This document shows, piece after piece, positions 45,666 to 54,259 of a DNA stretch of 64,000 bases; position 1 is the stretch's first letter; each line of letters starts with the position of its first letter. The notes below the pieces were generated by a model. The model was not told the DNA's origin and did not search any database. It saw only the letters and a program-made list of their open reading frames with translations. The position numbers and the translations under genes were made by a program. This DNA comes from Extensimonas vulgaris. GTDB taxonomy: Bacteria > Pseudomonadota > Gammaproteobacteria > Burkholderiales > Burkholderiaceae_C. The stretch covers positions 124,001 to 188,000 of the forward strand of contig NZ_QPJU01000006.1 of NCBI RefSeq assembly GCF_003337425.1. Direction: 5' to 3'.

Positions 45666-46991
45666 TCAGGACAAAACCTGCAGCACCAGCCACATGTTGG
45701 CCGCGCTGATGAGGCCAAACAGGCTCCAGGCCAGCAGGCGCCGCCACGGGCCGCTCGCGAATTCGCCCATCAGCGCGCGGTCGCTCGTGAAGCGGATCAG
45801 CGGCCACATCGCAAAAGGCAGCTGAAAGCTCAGCACCACCTGGCTCAGCACCAGCATCTGCCCCACCCCGGCGTCGCCGAGCCAGCGCACGCCCAGGTAC
45901 GCCGGCACCAGCGCCAGCAAACGCGTGATCAGGCGCCGCTGCCAGCACGGAATCTTGAGGTGCAAAAAGCCCTCCATGATGACCTGTCCGGCCACCGTTC
46001 CGGTGAAGGTGGAGCTCTGCCCGGCCGCGAGCAGCGCCAGGCCGAAGAGCAGCGCCGCGAGCGTGCCGCCCACGATGGGTTCGAGCAGGCGGTAGGCATC
46101 GGCAATGTCGGCCACGTCGTGGTGGCCGCTGCGGTGAAAGGTGCTTGCCGCGAGCGTCAGGATGGCCGCGTTGACGAGCAGCGCGAGCGACAGCGAAACC
46201 AGGGTGTCCAGGCTCGCAAAGCGCACGGCGTCGCGCCGGCCTGCCGCCGTGGGCGCGTAGCGGCGCGTCTGCACGACGGACGAGTGCAGGTACAGGTTGT
46301 GCGGCATCACGGTGGCGCCGACGATGCCAATCGCCAGGTACAGCGCGCCGGGCTCCTGCAGGCGCTGCAGGCTGGGCACAAAGCCCGCCCACACGCCTGC
46401 AGGTCCGCCCCACTGCGGCGGCGCGAGCGCGAGTTCAAGCGCAAAGCACACCGCGATCGTCGCCACCAGGCCGAGCACGATGGCCTCCACGCGCCGAAAC
46501 CCCGCGCCCTGCAGGCCGAGCACCAACACCGTGTCGAGTGCCGTCACGAGAATGCCCGTGGGCAAGGACAGGCCGAACAACAGGTGCAGCGCCAGCGCAC
46601 TGCCCAGCACCTCAGCCAGGTCGCAGGCGATGATGGCGAGCTCGGCGCCCAGCCACAGCAGCGCGCCCACGCTGCGTGGGTAACGGTCGCGGCACAGCTG
46701 CGCAAGGTCTTTCTGCGTCACGAGCCCGAGGCGCACGCACAAGGTCTGCAGCACCATCGCCGCAAGGCTGGACAGCAGCACCACGAACAGCAGCCCGTAG
46801 CCAAAGCGTGAGCCCGCCTCGATGTCGGTGGCCCAGTTGCCCGGGTCCATGTAGCCTACCGACACGAGCAGCCCCGGCCCGGCGTAGCGCAGCAGCTTTT
46901 GCGCGAGCGGCAGGTCGGGCGCAACGGCGATGCTGCCCTTGACCTCGGAGGGGCAAAACGGTGCGGTGGCAGTGCGCGGGAGCTGAAACAT
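45666..46991 (-). CDS. Nramp family divalent metal (Mn/Fe) transporter
   Basis: The product has 441 residues with about 11 hydrophobic segments. The Nramp metal-binding motif of helix 1 is GYMDPGNWATDIEAGS and that of helix 6 is GATVMPHNLYLHSSVV. GQSSTFTGTVAGQVIMEGF is the conserved transport signature. It imports Mn2+ or Fe2+ with protons. The start at 46991 (MFQLPRT) is preferred over upstream in-frame starts in a non-conserved leader. No MntR gene or obvious operator was seen. Confidence 0.92.
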   Translation of the reverse strand: MFQLPRTATAPFCPSEVKGSIAVAPDLPLAQKLLRYAGPGLLVSVGYMDPGNWATDIEAGSRFGYGLLFVVLLSSLAAMVLQTLCVRLGLVTQKDLAQLCRDRYPRSVGALLWLGAELAIIACDLAEVLGSALALHLLFGLSLPTGILVTALDTVLVLGLQGAGFRRVEAIVLGLVATIAVCFALELALAPPQWGGPAGVWAGFVPSLQRLQEPGALYLAIGIVGATVMPHNLYLHSSVVQTRRYAPTAAGRRDAVRFASLDTLVSLSLALLVNAAILTLAASTFHRSGHHDVADIADAYRLLEPIVGGTLAALLFGLALLAAGQSSTFTGTVAGQVIMEGFLHLKIPCWQRRLITRLLALVPAYLGVRWLGDAGVGQMLVLSQVVLSFQLPFAMWPLIRFTSDRALMGEFASGPWRRLLAWSLFGLISAANMWLVLQVLS

Positions 46992-47097
46992 TGCCAAAGT
47001 ATAAGAAGCCCGCACCTTGTAAAGACTGGGATCAAAGCTATAGGGCTGATAGCTTGTTGCCATCCAGCCGGCCACACTGGAAAATGGCGCTACTCTC

Positions 47098-47174
47098 TAC
47101 TTACGCAAACAAGGATGCAGCAGAGTGTTTTGCCATGGGGCGAGCGCCTTGCCTGAGCCCGATTTGCATAAGTC
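47098..47174 (+). repeat. Family B 77-bp palindromic element, copy 2
   Basis: It runs from ACTTACGCAAAC to TTTGCATAAGT, with the interior CAAGGATGCAGCAGAGTG and GCGCCTTGCCTGAGCCCG. It sits in the divergent region between the Nramp gene and the substrate-binding protein gene, ending 43 nt before the latter's start. Confidence 0.8.
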
Positions 47175-47217
47175 GTGTCACTATTCCTGCACAGTTCCAC
47201 CCTTGCGAGTCCTTGCG

Positions 47218-48483
47218 ATGAAAAACGTCTTGCACTTCGTTGCGCGCGATTTTGCGTGCACTTCCCGCGGCGCACGCCTTGGCTGGCACGGGCTGCACTG
47301 GCTTTGTGCCCTGTTCGTACTTGTGGCGCTGTGGCTGCCGTCGCCCGGCCATGCGCAGGGCGCTGCGCCTACGCCGGTGCGTATCGGTGTCATCGGGCCG
47401 TTCACGGGGCCGTCGTCCGATTTTGGCGTGCCCATGCTCAATGGCATCCGTCTCGCGGTCGAAGAGATCAACGCCGTGGGCGGCTACCTCGGGCGGCCAT
47501 TGGAGCTGGTCGTCAAGGACGACACGGCAGACCCCGCGCGTGGCCGTAAGCTCGCGCAGGAGCTTTTGAGCGAAAAAGTCCCGCTCGTCATCGGCTTTTG
47601 CAACACCGGCGTGGCGCTGCGCTCGATCGACCTGTTTCAAAACAACAAGACGCCGCTCATCGTGCCCTGCGCCACCGGAACGGCGATCGCAGGCACCTAT
47701 CCGCCGCGCGAGAGCTACATCTTCCACATGCAGGCGCCTGACGCACTGCAGGCGCCGTTCATGGTCGACGACATCGTCAAGCGCGGCTGGACCAAGGTCG
47801 CCATCTTTGCCGACACCACAGGGTACGGCGAGGGCGGCTTGAAGGATGTGACCGCTGCGCTGGCTGCCAAAGGGCTCAAACCCGTGTACGTGGCGCGCTT
47901 TCCGACCGGCGTGAAAAGCCTCACCGCCGAACTCGAGGCCGCGCGCGCGGCAGGCGCCAACGTGGTTTTCACCTACACGGTGGGACCGGAAAACGCGGTG
48001 GTGGCGAACGGCAAAAAAGCGCTGGGCTGGAAGGTGCCGCAAGTCGGGCCTTGGACATTGTCTTTCCCTTATTTTCTTGATGGCGCCAAGGACGCGGCCG
48101 AAGGCACCCTGCTGGTGCAAACCTTCATCGCCGAGCCGAGCAACGAACGCCGCGCGGCTTTTCTTGCAAACTACACCCGCAAATACGGAAAGCTGGCCGT
48201 CCCCATGGCTGCTGCAAATGGCTATGACGCCACTTATCTTGCGATGTACGCCCTGCTGAGCATCCGCGACGGGCAACTGAGCGGCCCAGCCATCAAGGAG
48301 GCGCTGGAAGGCAAGCTCAAGACCTACTATGGCGTGGTCGCCACCTATGAGAAGCCGTTCACGCCCGACGACAAGGTCGCCTTCACGCGCAGCATGCTCG
48401 TGATCGCCACGGTGAAAAACGGCGCCATCACCTTCGCCTATCCCGAGGACTACAAGCGCAACCTGTTCGTGCAGCGCAAGTAA
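47218..48483 (+). CDS. Branched-chain amino acid-type ABC transporter substrate-binding protein
   Basis: The product has 421 residues. A signal peptide with a long positively charged start (hydrophobic core LCALFVLVALWLP, cleavage near GHAQ) leads into a type I periplasmic binding fold. PVRIGVIGPFTGPSSDFG and GIRLAVEEINAVGGYLGRPLELVVKDD are the LivK-family opening, and ANGYDATYLAMYALLS lies near the end. It would bind amino acids or aromatic or acyl compounds. No permease or ATPase genes adjoin it, so it is an orphan. Confidence 0.88.
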   Translation: MKNVLHFVARDFACTSRGARLGWHGLHWLCALFVLVALWLPSPGHAQGAAPTPVRIGVIGPFTGPSSDFGVPMLNGIRLAVEEINAVGGYLGRPLELVVKDDTADPARGRKLAQELLSEKVPLVIGFCNTGVALRSIDLFQNNKTPLIVPCATGTAIAGTYPPRESYIFHMQAPDALQAPFMVDDIVKRGWTKVAIFADTTGYGEGGLKDVTAALAAKGLKPVYVARFPTGVKSLTAELEAARAAGANVVFTYTVGPENAVVANGKKALGWKVPQVGPWTLSFPYFLDGAKDAAEGTLLVQTFIAEPSNERRAAFLANYTRKYGKLAVPMAAANGYDATYLAMYALLSIRDGQLSGPAIKEALEGKLKTYYGVVATYEKPFTPDDKVAFTRSMLVIATVKNGAITFAYPEDYKRNLFVQRK

Positions 48484-48526
48484 GCGGTATCGCGCGCTTA
48501 CCCCTGGCGCCTCACCTTCGCTGCCC

Positions 48527-49504
48527 GTGCTGTCCATCCTGCGCATCACCTTCCCTTTTTTTGCGCTCGTGCTGTGCGGCTTTATGGCCACGCGGCGTGG
48601 GCTGCTGCCGCTCGCGGCGATCCCCGGGCTCAACGCCTTCGTGCTGTTTTTTGCGCTGCCGTGCATGCTGTACCGCTTTGGCGCGCGCACGCCCATCGGG
48701 CAGCTGCTGGACCCGGTCGCGGGCGGCGTGTACCTGCTGTGTGCGCTGCCGCTGGTAGCGGGCGCGGTGTGGGGGCTGCGCGCGCTGCACAGCAGCTGGA
48801 ACGACGCTGCCTTCGGCGCGCTCGTGGCGGCCATGCCGAACTCGGGCTTCATGGGGGTGCCGCTGCTCGTGGCCCTGCTGGGCGCGCAGGCGGCCGGGCC
48901 GGTGATCTTGAGCATGCTGGTGGATATGGTGTGCACCACCTCGTTGTGCATTGCGCTGTCGCGCCTGGGCGCGCACGGCACGCACGGCGCCGCCGTGGCG
49001 CTGCGCCAGGCCTTGCGCGGCATGGCGGCGAACCCCATGCCCTGGGCGATCGCGCTCGGCGCGCTGGCCTCGGCGCTGCAGTGGCAGCTGCCGCAGCCGC
49101 TGGAGCAGACCGTGGCCATGCTGGCCGACGCCGCGTCGCCCGTGGCCTTGTTCAGCATAGGTGCGGTGCTGGCGCGCGCGCAAATCCATCCGCACGAGCA
49201 TGTGCGTCCGCTCTCCTATGTGCCGCTGGCCCTGGCCAAGTTGTTCGTGCACCCGCTGCTGGTCTGGATCGTGGGCCACGTGGCGCAGGCCTTGGGCGCG
49301 CCGCTCACGCCACAGACGCTGCTCGCGCTGGTGCTCGTCGCGGCGCTGCCGAGCGCAAGCAATGTGTCGTTGCTCGCCGAGCGCTTCGGCGCACACACGG
49401 GGCGCGTGGCGCATGTGATCCTGGTTTCGACGGCGCTGGCCTTCCTGAGCTTTTCCGCCGCCGTGGCCTGGCTAGTGCAGCGTTCGACGCTATCTGCAAC
49501 ATAA
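48527..49504 (+). CDS. AEC (auxin efflux carrier) family transporter
   Basis: The product has 325 residues and about ten hydrophobic helices. FPFFALVLCGFMATRRGLLP, ALPCMLYRFGARTP, LVAAMPNSGFMGVPLLVALLG with the Asn-Ser-Gly-Phe motif, and VLVAALPSASNVSLLAERFG are family marks. The start is GTG at 48527, 44 nt after the substrate-binding protein gene. The final residues (about LVQRSTLSAT) and the stop codon are encoded by the left end of a family A element at 49472, so the native C-terminus appears to have been replaced. Confidence 0.85.
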   Translation: MLSILRITFPFFALVLCGFMATRRGLLPLAAIPGLNAFVLFFALPCMLYRFGARTPIGQLLDPVAGGVYLLCALPLVAGAVWGLRALHSSWNDAAFGALVAAMPNSGFMGVPLLVALLGAQAAGPVILSMLVDMVCTTSLCIALSRLGAHGTHGAAVALRQALRGMAANPMPWAIALGALASALQWQLPQPLEQTVAMLADAASPVALFSIGAVLARAQIHPHEHVRPLSYVPLALAKLFVHPLLVWIVGHVAQALGAPLTPQTLLALVLVAALPSASNVSLLAERFGAHTGRVAHVILVSTALAFLSFSAAVAWLVQRSTLSAT

Positions 49505-49637
49505 AACCGCGTCTTTTCGGCCTGAGCCGCGTTGCAAATCCTCGCGATACCGCCCGGTATCGCTGCGGTTTGCGCCTTGCCCAGACCAAAAATCCATCGG
49601 TTTTATTGGTCGCATCAAGCATCAAACACTGCACTAG
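49472..49637. repeat. Family A element, copy 2 (166 bp)
   Basis: The ends are CTAGTGCAGCGTT and AACACTGCACTAG. The T-A pair of copy 1 at the seventh position is C-G here, a compensatory change. The central hairpin is GATACC, loop GCCC, GGTATC. It overlaps the last 33 bases of the AEC gene. Confidence 0.85.
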
Positions 49638-49847
49638 CGCCCTGATGCGCATGGCTGCTTTGCTATTTCTTTAGAAGCTATGAGCGCTTGCTGCACCAGC
49701 GCAAAAGGCCAAAAAGACTATAAAAAATGGTGGTTCATGAGGCGGTGCCGCGCGCCTGTGCAGGCGCTGGATCGAAGGCCGCCGGATTGCCGTAGGGCTT
49801 GCGGCCCGCGCCATGACGGGGCGAAATTGCGAGTCAAATTCCTACTG

Positions 49848-49925
49848 GACTTACGCAAACAAGGATGCAGCAAAGTGCTTTGCCATTGGGGCGTGCGCCT
49901 TGCCTGACCCCGATTTGCGTAAGTC
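49848..49925 (+). repeat. Family B palindromic element, copy 3
   Basis: It runs from GACTTACGCAAAC to TTTGCGTAAGTC. The interior has CAAGGATGCAGC and an inner hairpin GCAAAG, TG, CTTTGC, then CCTTGCCTGACCCCG. It is nested inside the composite repeat patch. Confidence 0.8.
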
Positions 49926-49994
49926 GTGTCCTATTTTCGGCGGGGTGGAGATGGGGCACAGGGAGGATGCCGGGAAGTGCGCCCGGCAGCGCAC

Positions 49995-50038
49995 CTACTT
50001 TTCTTGTCTCGCCAAGAAAAGTAGGCAAAAGAAGGCGA
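49995..50038. repeat. CTACTTTTCTTG inverted repeat
   Basis: CACCTACTTTTCTTG is followed after a few bases by CAAGAAAAGTAGGCAAAAGA, giving a strong stem. I recall this motif as a common interspersed sequence in Burkholderiales and Xanthomonadaceae. Confidence 0.55.
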
Positions 50039-50344
50039 CCCTGCTGTCTGCGTCCCTGCCCGCCTTGCGGCGGTCAGGGCAACCTGCGGTGCTCGCGCCC
50101 GGCGGGGGCGCGCGAAACTCGCTGCGCTCAAACATCGCGCGCCCTTGATCCGCCGGGCGCTGCGCTCCTCGGCGCAGCCAGAAAGGGCGGGGATACCAAA
50201 CGGGCCGTCGCTGCGCTCGGCCTTTTGCAAGGCACACGTCATTGCGGCGTGTGCAGGCGCTGGATCGAAGGCTGCCGGATTGCCGTGGGGCTTGCGGCCC
50301 GCGCCATGACGGGGGAACGATCATCCCGCGTCCTCATGTAATTT

Positions 50345-52456
50345 TCAGATCGCGAGCGGATCGACGTCGATCAGCCAGCGGATCAGCCCCTTGTGCGCGG
50401 GGTCGGCGCGCGTGGCGTGCAAGAGCGGCTGCCACGCCGCCAGAAAGCGCTGCAGTGCGGTGCGGTGCTGGCTCTCGAGCAGCATTTGCGCGCGCTCCAC
50501 GTTGGCCACGCGCTGGATCGCGAGCGGCACGGGCGGGTAGAGCGTGACCTGGGCGAGCTCGGGCAGCGCCTGCGCGGCTTCGCTTGCGGCGCGCAAAAAG
50601 CCTTGCGCGACGTCCTGCGTGCGCGCGTCGGCGCGCACCAGCGCCTGGAAGCTGAACGGCGGCAGACCTGCGGCGGCGCGCTCTTGCAATTGCTGCGCGG
50701 CAAAGGCCGGGTAGTCGTGGCGCTTGAGCGCCTCGAACACGGGGTGGCGCGGGTGGCTGGTCTGCACCCACATCTCGCACGGCGTGCCCTGCACGGCCAT
50801 GTAGGCGGCGTCGCGCCCGGCGCGGCCCGCGGCCTGCATGAGCAGCGCAAACAGGCGCTCGGGCGCGCGAAAGTCGCTCGAAAACAGCGCGCCGTCGGGC
50901 TGCACCGCGGCCACGAGCGTGATGCGGCGAAAGTCGTGCCCCTTGGCGATCATCTGCGTGCCCACGAGCACGTCGACCTCGCCCGCGTGCACTTGTGCCA
51001 GCTGGCTTTGCAGCGCGCCCTTGGCGCGCGTGCTGTCGGCGTCGATGCGCACGATGCGCGCGGGCGTGCCGTCGGGGCGCAGCACGGGCGCGAGCAGCTC
51101 GGCCAGCTGCTCTTCGAGCTGCTCGGTGCCGCGGCCTATGGGCACGATGTCCAGGCTGCCGCAGGCCGGGCAGGCGCGCGGCACGCGCTGCGTCAAGCCG
51201 CAGTGGTGGCAGCGCAGCGTGCGGTCGAGCTTGTGGAACACCTGGTGCGCGCTGCAGTGCGGGCAGTCGCTTTTCCAGTCGCAGTCGGCGCAGTGCAGCA
51301 CCGGGGCGTAGCCGCGCCGGTTGAGCAGGAGCATGCTCTGCTCGCCGCGCGCCACGCGCTCGGCGATGGCCGCGAGCAGCGGCGGCGAGAGCACGCTGCG
51401 CCGCGGCTGCTGGTTCATGTCCACGCGGCGCACGCGCGGCAGCGCGCCCGCGCCGATGCGGCTGGGCATGTGCAGGCGCAGGTAGCGCCCGCCCGCGGGG
51501 TCTTCGGGCGTCGCTGGGAGGCTTGCGTGCCAGCTCTCGAGCGAGGGCGTGGCCGAGCCCAGGATCACCTTCGCGCCCTGCGTGCGTCCGCGCCACAGGG
51601 CCAGGTCACGCGCCGAATAGCGCGCGCCCTCTTGCTGTTTGTAGCTCGGGTCGTGCTCCTCATCGACGACGATCAGGCGCAGGCCCGGCAGGCTCGCGAA
51701 CACGGCCATGCGCGTGCCCAGCACGATGCGCGCGCGGCCCGCGTGCGCCGCGAGCCAGCTCGCGAGGCGCTGCGCGTGCGTCATGCCGCTGTGCAGCGCC
51801 ACCACCGCCGCGGCGCCAAAGCGCGGCGCGAAGCGCGCGCGAAAGCGCTCTTCGAGCTGCGGCGTGAGGTTGATCTCGGGCACCATCACCAGCGCCTGCG
51901 CGTCGGGCGCCGCCGCGAGCGCCTCTTGTACGCAGCGCAGATAGACTTCGGTCTTGCCGCTGCCCGTGCTGCCGAACAGCAAGAAAGGCCCGGGTTCAGA
52001 GGCAATTTGGGCTCTGGCGCTTTCCTGCTCTGCGCTAAGCACTACGTTTTCGATAGTTTCTGCAGCCACCTCGGGCGCGGGCGTGCTGCGCCGCAGGCGG
52101 CGCGCGATCTGCTCGGCGCTGAGCGTGCGCAGCTGCGGCGGCAGCGCCGCAAGCGCCACTTCGCCCAGGCTGCGCTGGTAGTAGCGCGCCGTGAAAGCCA
52201 CGAGCCGGCGCCAGTGCGCATCGAGCGGCGCCAGCCCCTCGAGCACGCCCGCGACCGCGCGAATCTCCACCCCTGCCGCGGGGGGCGGCGCGGCGCCGTC
52301 CCACACCACGCCCAGCACCTCGCGCGCGCCCAGCGGCACGCGCACCAGCGTGCCTGGCGGCAGTGGCTCGGGGCTCGCGTAGCTCAGCAGATCGCCCAGG
52401 CCGCTGTGCACCGGGGCGTGCACGGCGACGGGGACGAGGTGGGATGCGTCAGACAT
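50345..52456 (-). CDS. priA: Primosomal replication protein N' (helicase PriA)
   Basis: The product has 703 residues and restarts stalled replication forks. An N-terminal DNA 3'-end binding domain (about 1-120) precedes the helicase: Walker A GSTGSGKTEVYLR, DEEH box VVDEEHDPSYKQQEG, and zinc cysteines in CADCDWKSDCPHC, CHHCG and CPACG. QMIAKGHDFRRITLV and AAGRAGRDA are helicase motifs V and VI. The stretch at residues about 131-152 ahead of the helicase is encoded by DNA resembling a family F repeat. The start at 52456 faces the gene-free region with DnaA boxes. Confidence 0.95.
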   Translation of the reverse strand: MSDASHLVPVAVHAPVHSGLGDLLSYASPEPLPPGTLVRVPLGAREVLGVVWDGAAPPPAAGVEIRAVAGVLEGLAPLDAHWRRLVAFTARYYQRSLGEVALAALPPQLRTLSAEQIARRLRRSTPAPEVAAETIENVVLSAEQESARAQIASEPGPFLLFGSTGSGKTEVYLRCVQEALAAAPDAQALVMVPEINLTPQLEERFRARFAPRFGAAAVVALHSGMTHAQRLASWLAAHAGRARIVLGTRMAVFASLPGLRLIVVDEEHDPSYKQQEGARYSARDLALWRGRTQGAKVILGSATPSLESWHASLPATPEDPAGGRYLRLHMPSRIGAGALPRVRRVDMNQQPRRSVLSPPLLAAIAERVARGEQSMLLLNRRGYAPVLHCADCDWKSDCPHCSAHQVFHKLDRTLRCHHCGLTQRVPRACPACGSLDIVPIGRGTEQLEEQLAELLAPVLRPDGTPARIVRIDADSTRAKGALQSQLAQVHAGEVDVLVGTQMIAKGHDFRRITLVAAVQPDGALFSSDFRAPERLFALLMQAAGRAGRDAAYMAVQGTPCEMWVQTSHPRHPVFEALKRHDYPAFAAQQLQERAAAGLPPFSFQALVRADARTQDVAQGFLRAASEAAQALPELAQVTLYPPVPLAIQRVANVERAQMLLESQHRTALQRFLAAWQPLLHATRADPAHKGLIRWLIDVDPLAI
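52003..52066. repeat. Degenerate in-frame family F repeat inside priA
   Basis: AGGCAATTTGGGCTCTGGCG through CTGCGCTAAGCACTAC follows the spacing of the consensus GGCCTCTAGCGCTTATGTAT/CAAGCGCTAGCAGCTA. It codes for about 21 residues in the linker between the N-terminal and helicase domains. Confidence 0.4.
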
Positions 52457-52518
52457 GAATCACTGAGGAAAAAATAGCGCCACGGGCTTGATTTTTCTGG
52501 GCTTTTTGGGCTTATCTG

Positions 52519-52540
52519 CAATTTCTGTGGATAACTTTGT
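52519..52540 (-). other. Direct repeat unit 1 with a perfect DnaA box
   Basis: CAATTTCTGTGGATAACT and four further bases are repeated exactly at 52852-52873. The minus strand contains TTATCCACA, the consensus DnaA box, at 52526-52534. Confidence 0.75.
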
Positions 52541-52851
52541 TGAAAACCTGCGCAGACGGGGCGCCAGGCCGCATGGCTGCGTGGGCTGGCTGGGGTGCAC
52601 GCAAATTCAGCAAAAGGAAAAGTCCTTGTGAATCAAGCATCTTCCGCTTGAGAAGCGGTTTTACTGAGACGTGCCGGCAAGCCGGTGCCTTGTTGCGTTG
52701 CATCAAAAAAATTGTGCACAAGTCGAACTTTCTGCGCCTGTCAAGGCCTGATTTTGGGCATTTTTGTGCTAACTGCACTTGCGCATTGGGTCTTTTTTCT
52801 CTGCTTTGGTGTGCAAGTGCTTGATTCGTGCGGGATTTTTGCGGTGTTCCA

Positions 52852-52873
52852 CAATTTCTGTGGATAACTTTGT
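52852..52873 (-). other. Direct repeat unit 2 with a perfect DnaA box
   Basis: It is identical over 22 bp to 52519-52540, with TTATCCACA on the minus strand at 52859-52867. Flanking TTCCACAA and TTTGTGGACA add near-matches, making a small cluster. Confidence 0.75.
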
Positions 52874-52977
52874 GGACAGGCTTTGTAAATGCCTTGCAAA
52901 GCCTTGTCGCGCCGTGTTCTGCGCACTTTGCCCAGGAAACGCGCAGGGACTTGATTTCTATAAAAATCAATGGGTTA

Positions 52978-53015
52978 GAAAAAATTTCCAAGCCGGTGGC
53001 GGCAGCCGCGGCTTG
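52978..53015 (-). terminator. Probable Rho-independent terminator of hemE
   Basis: On the minus strand, AAGCCG pairs with CGGCTT around a GC-rich loop that can fold further, followed by GGAAATTTTTTCT. It begins 26 nt after the hemE stop. Confidence 0.6.
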
Positions 53016-53040
53016 CACCGCAGGGGGGCCGGTATCGCGT

Positions 53041-54210
53041 TCAGGGTGTCGCAAGCTGTGAAAAAGTCTGGGCCTGGCGTTGCGTGCGCGAATAGCTGTG
53101 CACGGCCTCGACCAGCACCGCCACATGCTCGGGCGGTGTGAACTGGCTGATGCCGTGGCCCAGGTTGAAGATGTGCGTGGGGCCGCACGTGCTGCGCTCG
53201 CAGTGCGGCGGGCCAAAGCTCGCGAGCGCCTGCTGCACCTGCTGCTCGATCTGCGCGGGCGGGGCAAACAGCACGTTCGGGTCCAGATTGCCCTGCAGCG
53301 CCTTGCCGGGCCCGCCCACCGCGCCGCCGACCAGCGCGCGCGCCTTGCCCAGGTGCGCCGTCCAGTCCAGCCCCAGCACCTCGCAGTCGAGCGCGCGCAT
53401 GTCTTCGAGCCACTGCGTGCCGCCCTTGGTGAAGACGATGCGCGGCACGTCCTGGCCGTCGGCGCCCGTGCGCTGCAGCTGCGCGAGCACGCGCGCCGTG
53501 TAGGCCAGGCTGAACTGCTGGAAGGCGCCATCGGCGAGCACGCCGCCCCAGCTGTCGAACACCATCACGGCCTGCGCGCCCGCGTCGATCTGCGCGTTCA
53601 GGTACGCCGCGACGGCGTCCGCGTTCACCGCGAGGATGCGGTGCATGAGGTCGGGGCGGCTGTAGAGCAGGGTCTTGACGAGCCGGTAGTCGCTGCTGCC
53701 CTTGCCCTCGACCATGTAGCACGCGAGCGTCCAGGGGCTGCCCGAAAAGCCGATCAGCGGCACGCGCCCTTGCAGCGCGCGGCGGATGCTGGTGACGGCG
53801 TCGAACACGTAGCGCAGCTTGTCGAGGTCGGGCACGGCGAGCCGGGCCACGTCGGCTTCGTCGCGCACGGCCTGCGCAAAGCGCGGGCCTTCGCCTTCAG
53901 CGAACGACAGGCCCAGGCCCATGGCGTCGGGCACGGTGAGGATGTCGCTGAACAAGATCGCGGCGTCGAGCGCAAAGCGCTCGAGCGGCTGCAGCGTGAC
54001 TTCGGTGGCGTAATCCACGTTTGTCGCCAGGCCCATGAAGCTGCCCGCCTTGGCGCGCGTGGCCTTGTATTCGGGCAGGTAGCGGCCTGCCTGGCGCATC
54101 AGCCAAACGGGGGTGTAGTCGGTGGCCTGGCGGCGGCAGGCGCGCAGAAAACAGTCGTTGCGCAGCGGCGCGAACGCACTGGAGTGGGGGGGAGAAACCG
54201 GGGCAGTCAT
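53041..54210 (-). CDS. hemE: Uroporphyrinogen decarboxylase
   Basis: The product has 389 residues and decarboxylates uroporphyrinogen III to coproporphyrinogen [23 protein letters not shown] carries the substrate Arg residues, [16 protein letters not shown] the conserved Asp, [16 protein letters not shown] and FDSWGGVL the active-site strands, and [20 protein letters not shown] the C-terminus. The start at 54210 gives MTAPVSPPH; the longer frame is not conserved. queA lies 49 nt upstream on the same strand. Confidence 0.95.
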   Translation of the reverse strand: MTAPVSPPHSSAFAPLRNDCFLRACRRQATDYTPVWLMRQAGRYLPEYKATRAKAGSFMGLATNVDYATEVTLQPLERFALDAAILFSDILTVPDAMGLGLSFAEGEGPRFAQAVRDEADVARLAVPDLDKLRYVFDAVTSIRRALQGRVPLIGFSGSPWTLACYMVEGKGSSDYRLVKTLLYSRPDLMHRILAVNADAVAAYLNAQIDAGAQAVMVFDSWGGVLADGAFQQFSLAYTARVLAQLQRTGADGQDVPRIVFTKGGTQWLEDMRALDCEVLGLDWTAHLGKARALVGGAVGGPGKALQGNLDPNVLFAPPAQIEQQVQQALASFGPPHCERSTCGPTHIFNLGHGISQFTPPEHVAVLVEAVHSYSRTQRQAQTFSQLATP

Positions 54211-54259
54211 GCGGGCGATTGTCGCAGGCCGGGCGGCGCCACTTCCGCGGCTCCGCCTT

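Larger units (their letters stand above)
49505..50344. other. Gene-free 840-nt patch of nested repeats
   Basis: No credible gene lies here. In order: most of family A copy 2, a family F-like sequence (about 49643-49730), a family E-like left end at 49736, a degenerate family C unit (49752-49822), a family B copy (49848-49925), a CACCTACTTTTCTTG/CAAGAAAAGTAGGCAAAAG inverted pair near 49998, and a second degenerate family C unit (50238-50313). A family E-like right end at 50321 closes it. Small open frames across it are repeat-encoded and unlikely to be real. Confidence 0.7.
52457..53040. other. AT-rich 584-nt non-coding region between priA and hemE
   Basis: This stretch is visibly richer in A and T than its neighbours and no frame resembles a protein. 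It holds the priA promoter side, a 22-bp direct repeat with DnaA boxes, further sequences close to DnaA boxes (TGTTCCACAA at 52846, TTTGTGGACA at 52870, TTGTGCACAA at 52712), and the hemE terminator. A function in replication control is possible but unproven. Confidence 0.6.

Noticed and set aside
49505-50344. Several small open frames that could be hypothetical proteins
   Set aside because: They are made of interspersed repeats found elsewhere in the window, and no start signals or domains were seen.
50393-52477. Plus-strand open frame of 694 codons opposite priA
   Set aside because: Antisense to a full-length PriA with all motifs; no start signal and composition biased to Arg, Ala and His.
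52457-53040. Chromosomal replication origin
   Set aside because: Only two perfect DnaA boxes are present, with no dnaA, dnaN, rpmH or parAB genes nearby; a regulatory DnaA cluster is more likely.
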